From Eubacteriales bacterium (GTDB lineage: Bacteria; Bacillota; Clostridia; Christensenellales; CAG-138), in assembly GCA_028701165.1 (NCBI GenBank), contig JAQVRG010000062.1, positions 1 to 7,950 of the forward strand: a DNA stretch of 7,950 bases, in the 5' to 3' direction. The notes beneath the pieces were generated by a model. That model was not told where the DNA came from and searched no databases. It saw only the letters and a program-made list of their open reading frames with translations. Positions 5,784 through 7,950 of the stretch are shown one piece after another (positions within the stretch are counted from its first letter, which is position 1; the number at the start of each line of letters is the position of its first letter). Both the position numbers and the translations under genes were made by a program.

Positions 5784-6818
5784 ATGCGCAACCGAATAGG
5801 AAAACAGACCCTTGTATTTCGCCAGCCGCCGCAGATCGTATCCTCCGCGGCCATCGTCAGCCAGATGGAGGCTGCGGGCCCGCTGGGAGAGTTCTTTGAT
5901 ACCGTGATGCCGGAGGACACATGGGGCGAGGAAAGCTGGGAAAAGGCGGAGCGCAAGATGTTTATTTCCAGCGTGCATTGTGCGCTTGGCAAGCTTTCCA
6001 TGCAGCCTGAGCAGCTCGACTGCCTGCTTGGCGGCGATCTTTTAAACCAGCTCATTTCCGCCAACTACGCGGCAAGAGAGCTTAACGCGCCCTTTTTAGG
6101 GCTGTACAGCGCCTGCTCTACCATGACGGAGAGCCTGCTCGTGGGCTCCGTATTGCTTGACGGGGGATACGCGCGGTATGCCGCCTGCGTGGCGACAAGC
6201 CACTTTTGCACGGCGGAACGGCAGTACAGGCTGCCGCTGGAGATGGGCGGACAAACGCCGCCCACGTCCCAGCGCACGGTGACGGGCGCGGGCTGCACGG
6301 TGCTCTGCGCGGACAATGCCGCGCCGCGCGTTTTTCAAACGCTTTGCATCACGCACGGTACGATAGGACGCGTGGTGGACTTGGGGATTACGGACGCGGC
6401 CAACATGGGAGCCGCTATGGCGCCCGCGGCGGCGGATACGCTCGCTACGCACTTGAAGGATACGGGGCGCAGCCTTGCCGAATATGATCTGGTCGTTACG
6501 GGCGATCTGGGAAGCTTCGGCAGCAAGATGTTCAAGGAGCTTTGCGCGGACAAGGGGCTTGCGCTGGGGGACAGGCATTTGGACTGCGGCAACGCCATAT
6601 TCGATCCCAACACGCAGAATGTGGATTGCGGCGGAAGCGGCTGCGGCTGCTCCGCGGCGGTTCTTAACGGCTATCTTCTCAAACGCATGGAGGCGGGCGA
6701 TTTCAAGCGCGCGATCATCATGGCGACGGGGGCGCTGCTAAGCCCGACAGCTACCATGCAAAGCGAAAGTATACCCGGCATTGCGCATGCCGTGGTGTTG
6801 GAAAGGAGAAGCGTATGA
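5784..6818 (+). CDS. spoVAD: Stage V sporulation protein AD (dipicolinate-binding, thiolase fold)
   Basis: The ATG at 5784 is chosen because TAAGGAG (5769-5775) lies 8 bases upstream; the in-frame TTG at 5778 would leave only 2 bases. The 344 residues match the family length (about 338). The protein has a thiolase-like fold: YSACSTMTESL (108-118), with C111 at the position of the thiolase nucleophile, VATSHFCTAERQYRLP (136-151), and a Gly/Cys-rich DCGGSGCGC (281-289) near the C-terminus. SpoVAD is not an enzyme; it binds dipicolinic acid at the forespore inner membrane and works with the SpoVA channel to load the spore core. It overlaps the next gene by ATGA, so the two are translationally coupled. 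The usual partner spoVAC is not upstream: that place is held by the EAL gene and a terminator. Identification is confident. Confidence 0.95.
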   Translation: MRNRIGKQTLVFRQPPQIVSSAAIVSQMEAAGPLGEFFDTVMPEDTWGEESWEKAERKMFISSVHCALGKLSMQPEQLDCLLGGDLLNQLISANYAARELNAPFLGLYSACSTMTESLLVGSVLLDGGYARYAACVATSHFCTAERQYRLPLEMGGQTPPTSQRTVTGAGCTVLCADNAAPRVFQTLCITHGTIGRVVDLGITDAANMGAAMAPAAADTLATHLKDTGRSLAEYDLVVTGDLGSFGSKMFKELCADKGLALGDRHLDCGNAIFDPNTQNVDCGGSGCGCSAAVLNGYLLKRMEAGDFKRAIIMATGALLSPTATMQSESIPGIAHAVVLERRSV

Positions 6819-7183
6819 GCTCGTTTATGGATTATGTGTACTGCTTCGCCGTGGGCGGCGCGATCTGCGTGGTGGGACAGCTTCTGATCAGCCTTACGCG
6901 CCTTACGCCCGCGCGCATCCTTGTGCTGTTCGTTACAGCGGGCGTTGTGCTTACGGCGCTCGGGCTGTATGAACCGCTGGTGCGCTTCGCCGGCGCGGGC
7001 GCCACCACGCCGCTTACCGGCTTTGGCTATGCGTTGGCGAAGGGGGCCGTGGAGGGCGCGGCGGAGGAAGGCGTCATCGGCGCGTTTACGGGCGGCATCA
7101 AGGGGACGGCCGGCGGCGTGGCCGCGGCGGTATTCTTTGGCTATCTCAACGCCGTGATCTTTACGCCCAAGACAAAAAAATAA
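6815..7183 (+). CDS. spoVAE: Stage V sporulation protein AE (SpoVAEb type)
   Basis: The ATG at 6815 overlaps the spoVAD stop and has AAAGGAG (6802-6808) 6 bases upstream. The 122-residue hydrophobic protein is typical in length. Recognisable family stretches are GGAICVVGQLLI (14-25), LTPARILVLFV (30-40), LGLYEPLVRFAGAGATTPL (49-67), GFGYALAKGAVEGAAEEG (69-86) and GAFTGGIKG (89-97). Hydrophobic segments at about 8-27, 33-52 and 98-116 place it in the forespore inner membrane, where SpoVA proteins form the channel for calcium dipicolinate uptake during sporulation and release during germination. No hairpin terminator follows; the sequence simply becomes AT-rich. Confidence 0.95.
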   Translation: MSSFMDYVYCFAVGGAICVVGQLLISLTRLTPARILVLFVTAGVVLTALGLYEPLVRFAGAGATTPLTGFGYALAKGAVEGAAEEGVIGAFTGGIKGTAGGVAAAVFFGYLNAVIFTPKTKK

Positions 7184-7210
7184 ATATACCATTCATAAAG
7201 TAAAATATAA

Positions 7211-7239
7211 TTGACAAAACAAAATCTATGCTTTACAAT
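7211..7239 (+). promoter_or_regulatory. Near-consensus vegetative promoter
   Basis: Perfect TTGACA (7211-7216), a 17-base spacer, then TACAAT (7234-7239, one mismatch). It lies in an AT-rich gap (7184-7250) unlike the GC-rich surroundings. Transcription should start near 7246, just before the AAAGGAG site at 7252-7258. The strongest sigma-A promoter in the window. Confidence 0.88.
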
Positions 7240-7267
7240 ATGCCATGTAATAAAGGAGATGAAAAAC

Positions 7268-7816
7268 ATGGTAAGAAGTAAAGCATATTTGTTTGGCATG
7301 GTATTTGGCATCGTAACGTGCGGGATCTTGTTCTTTGTTGTCTCGTATCTTCTCAAGTGCAGAACGGGCAGAGGAAAGCGCGAGTATGACGAACGGCAGA
7401 AGCTTGCGCAGGGTACGGCGTATAAGTACGCGTTTTTTACCAATCTTATTTATGCGTGCGCCGTGGGGCTGTACGACCAGTTTACGGGCGTACGCTGGTG
7501 CGACACGATGACCTGCGCGTTTTTGGGCATCTGCGTTTCCACGATGGTATTTGCGGTCATCTGCATCTTTAACGACGCCTATGTGTCCTTTCAGGAGCGC
7601 CCCCGCAATGTGTATACGATCATGGGATTGCTGGCCGCGGTGAACCTCGCCTCTGGCGTTATGAACCTGCTGCCGCCAAATAAGATGGTGGAAAACGGCA
7701 TGCTCACGTTCCGCTGTGTAAATCTGGTCGTCGCTATCATGTTGATTACCATCATCGTGATGATGGCCGTCAAGGGCGCGCTGGATCGCCGCGGGGAACG
7801 GGACGGGCAGGTGTAG
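7268..7816 (+). CDS. Five-helix membrane protein of unknown function, paired with an XRE regulator
   Basis: Two in-frame ATGs follow AAAGGAG (7252-7258). The one at 7259 touches it, while the one at 7268 is 9 bases away and is chosen; the upstream TTG at 7211 is the promoter's -35 itself. The product has 182 residues with hydrophobic segments at about 7-29, 53-70, 82-102, 114-135 and 147-168. After the first helix comes a basic stretch and EYDERQKLAQGTAYKYAFFT (40-58), a DERQ-type motif that I recall from small Clostridia membrane proteins encoded next to XRE regulators. The tail RRGERDGQV is polar. No enzymatic residues are evident. The XRE gene begins 2 bases after the stop, so the two form an operon, a layout often seen in membrane protein/repressor modules. 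Function unknown; the regulator may control this promoter. Confidence 0.85.
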   Translation: MVRSKAYLFGMVFGIVTCGILFFVVSYLLKCRTGRGKREYDERQKLAQGTAYKYAFFTNLIYACAVGLYDQFTGVRWCDTMTCAFLGICVSTMVFAVICIFNDAYVSFQERPRNVYTIMGLLAAVNLASGVMNLLPPNKMVENGMLTFRCVNLVVAIMLITIIVMMAVKGALDRRGERDGQV

Positions 7817-7818
7817 AT

Positions 7819-7950
7819 ATGAAGAATCTGCGCTTGAAATCCGCCCGCGCGGCGCTGGATCTTTCGCAGCAGCAGCTGGCCGAAGCCGTAAACGTATCGC
7901 GCCAAACCATCAACGCCATCGAAATGGGGGATTACAATCCCACCATCCGC
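7819..7950 (+). CDS. XRE/Cro-CI family transcriptional regulator, 3' truncated by window edge
   Basis: The ATG at 7819 lies 2 bases after the preceding stop (TAG), with a weak AGGTG (7809-7813) 5 bases upstream, so translation is probably coupled to the membrane protein gene. The 44 residues present are a helix-turn-helix of the compact XRE type: LRLKSARAALDLSQQQLAEA, then VNVSRQTINAIEMGDYNPTI, where SRQTI is the recognition helix start. This form is typical of short (about 65-75 residue) regulators found beside small membrane proteins in Firmicutes. The end is missing from the window. Confidence 0.92.
   Translation, partial: MKNLRLKSARAALDLSQQQLAEAVNVSRQTINAIEMGDYNPTIR

Overview
The window reads as chromosomal DNA of a spore-forming Clostridia-type Firmicute with a moderately high GC content. 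The evidence is a spoVAD-spoVAE pair (dipicolinate transport into the forespore), strong AAGGAG-type ribosome binding sites, short intrinsic terminators, and an HU protein of typical Firmicute form. Nothing in the sequence fixes the genus. There are no tRNA or rRNA genes, no insertion sequences and no CRISPR array. Almost all coding is on the + strand.

Layout from left to right: (1) the 3' part of a leucine-rich-repeat (LRR) protein whose start lies off the left edge; (2) a 93-residue protein that combines a double-glycine leader-like N-terminus with a C-terminal zinc ribbon, with its own promoter and terminator; (3) a class V aminotransferase / cysteine desulfurase-like enzyme behind a good extended -10 promoter; (4) a 196-base intergenic region with a vegetative promoter and a second, sporulation-like box in front of the HU gene, which ends in a long hairpin; (5) a large membrane protein with a degenerate GGDEF and an intact EAL domain, predicted to degrade cyclic di-GMP, ending in a strong terminator; (6) spoVAD and spoVAE, overlapping by 4 bases, behind a sigma-G/sigma-F-like promoter; (7) a near-consensus vegetative promoter driving a five-helix membrane protein of unknown function and an XRE-type repressor cut by the right edge.

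Most genes are single transcription units; only spoVAD-spoVAE and the membrane protein-XRE pair look like operons. The most interesting signal is an identical octamer, GGCATACT, placed 33 to 39 bases (start of its CATACT core) before the start codons of the zinc-ribbon gene, the HU gene and spoVAD. It resembles the -10 element of the forespore sigma factors and may tie these three genes to spore formation. The double-glycine/zinc-ribbon protein is the least conventional gene here. The spoVA pair also lacks spoVAC upstream, where it usually lies.
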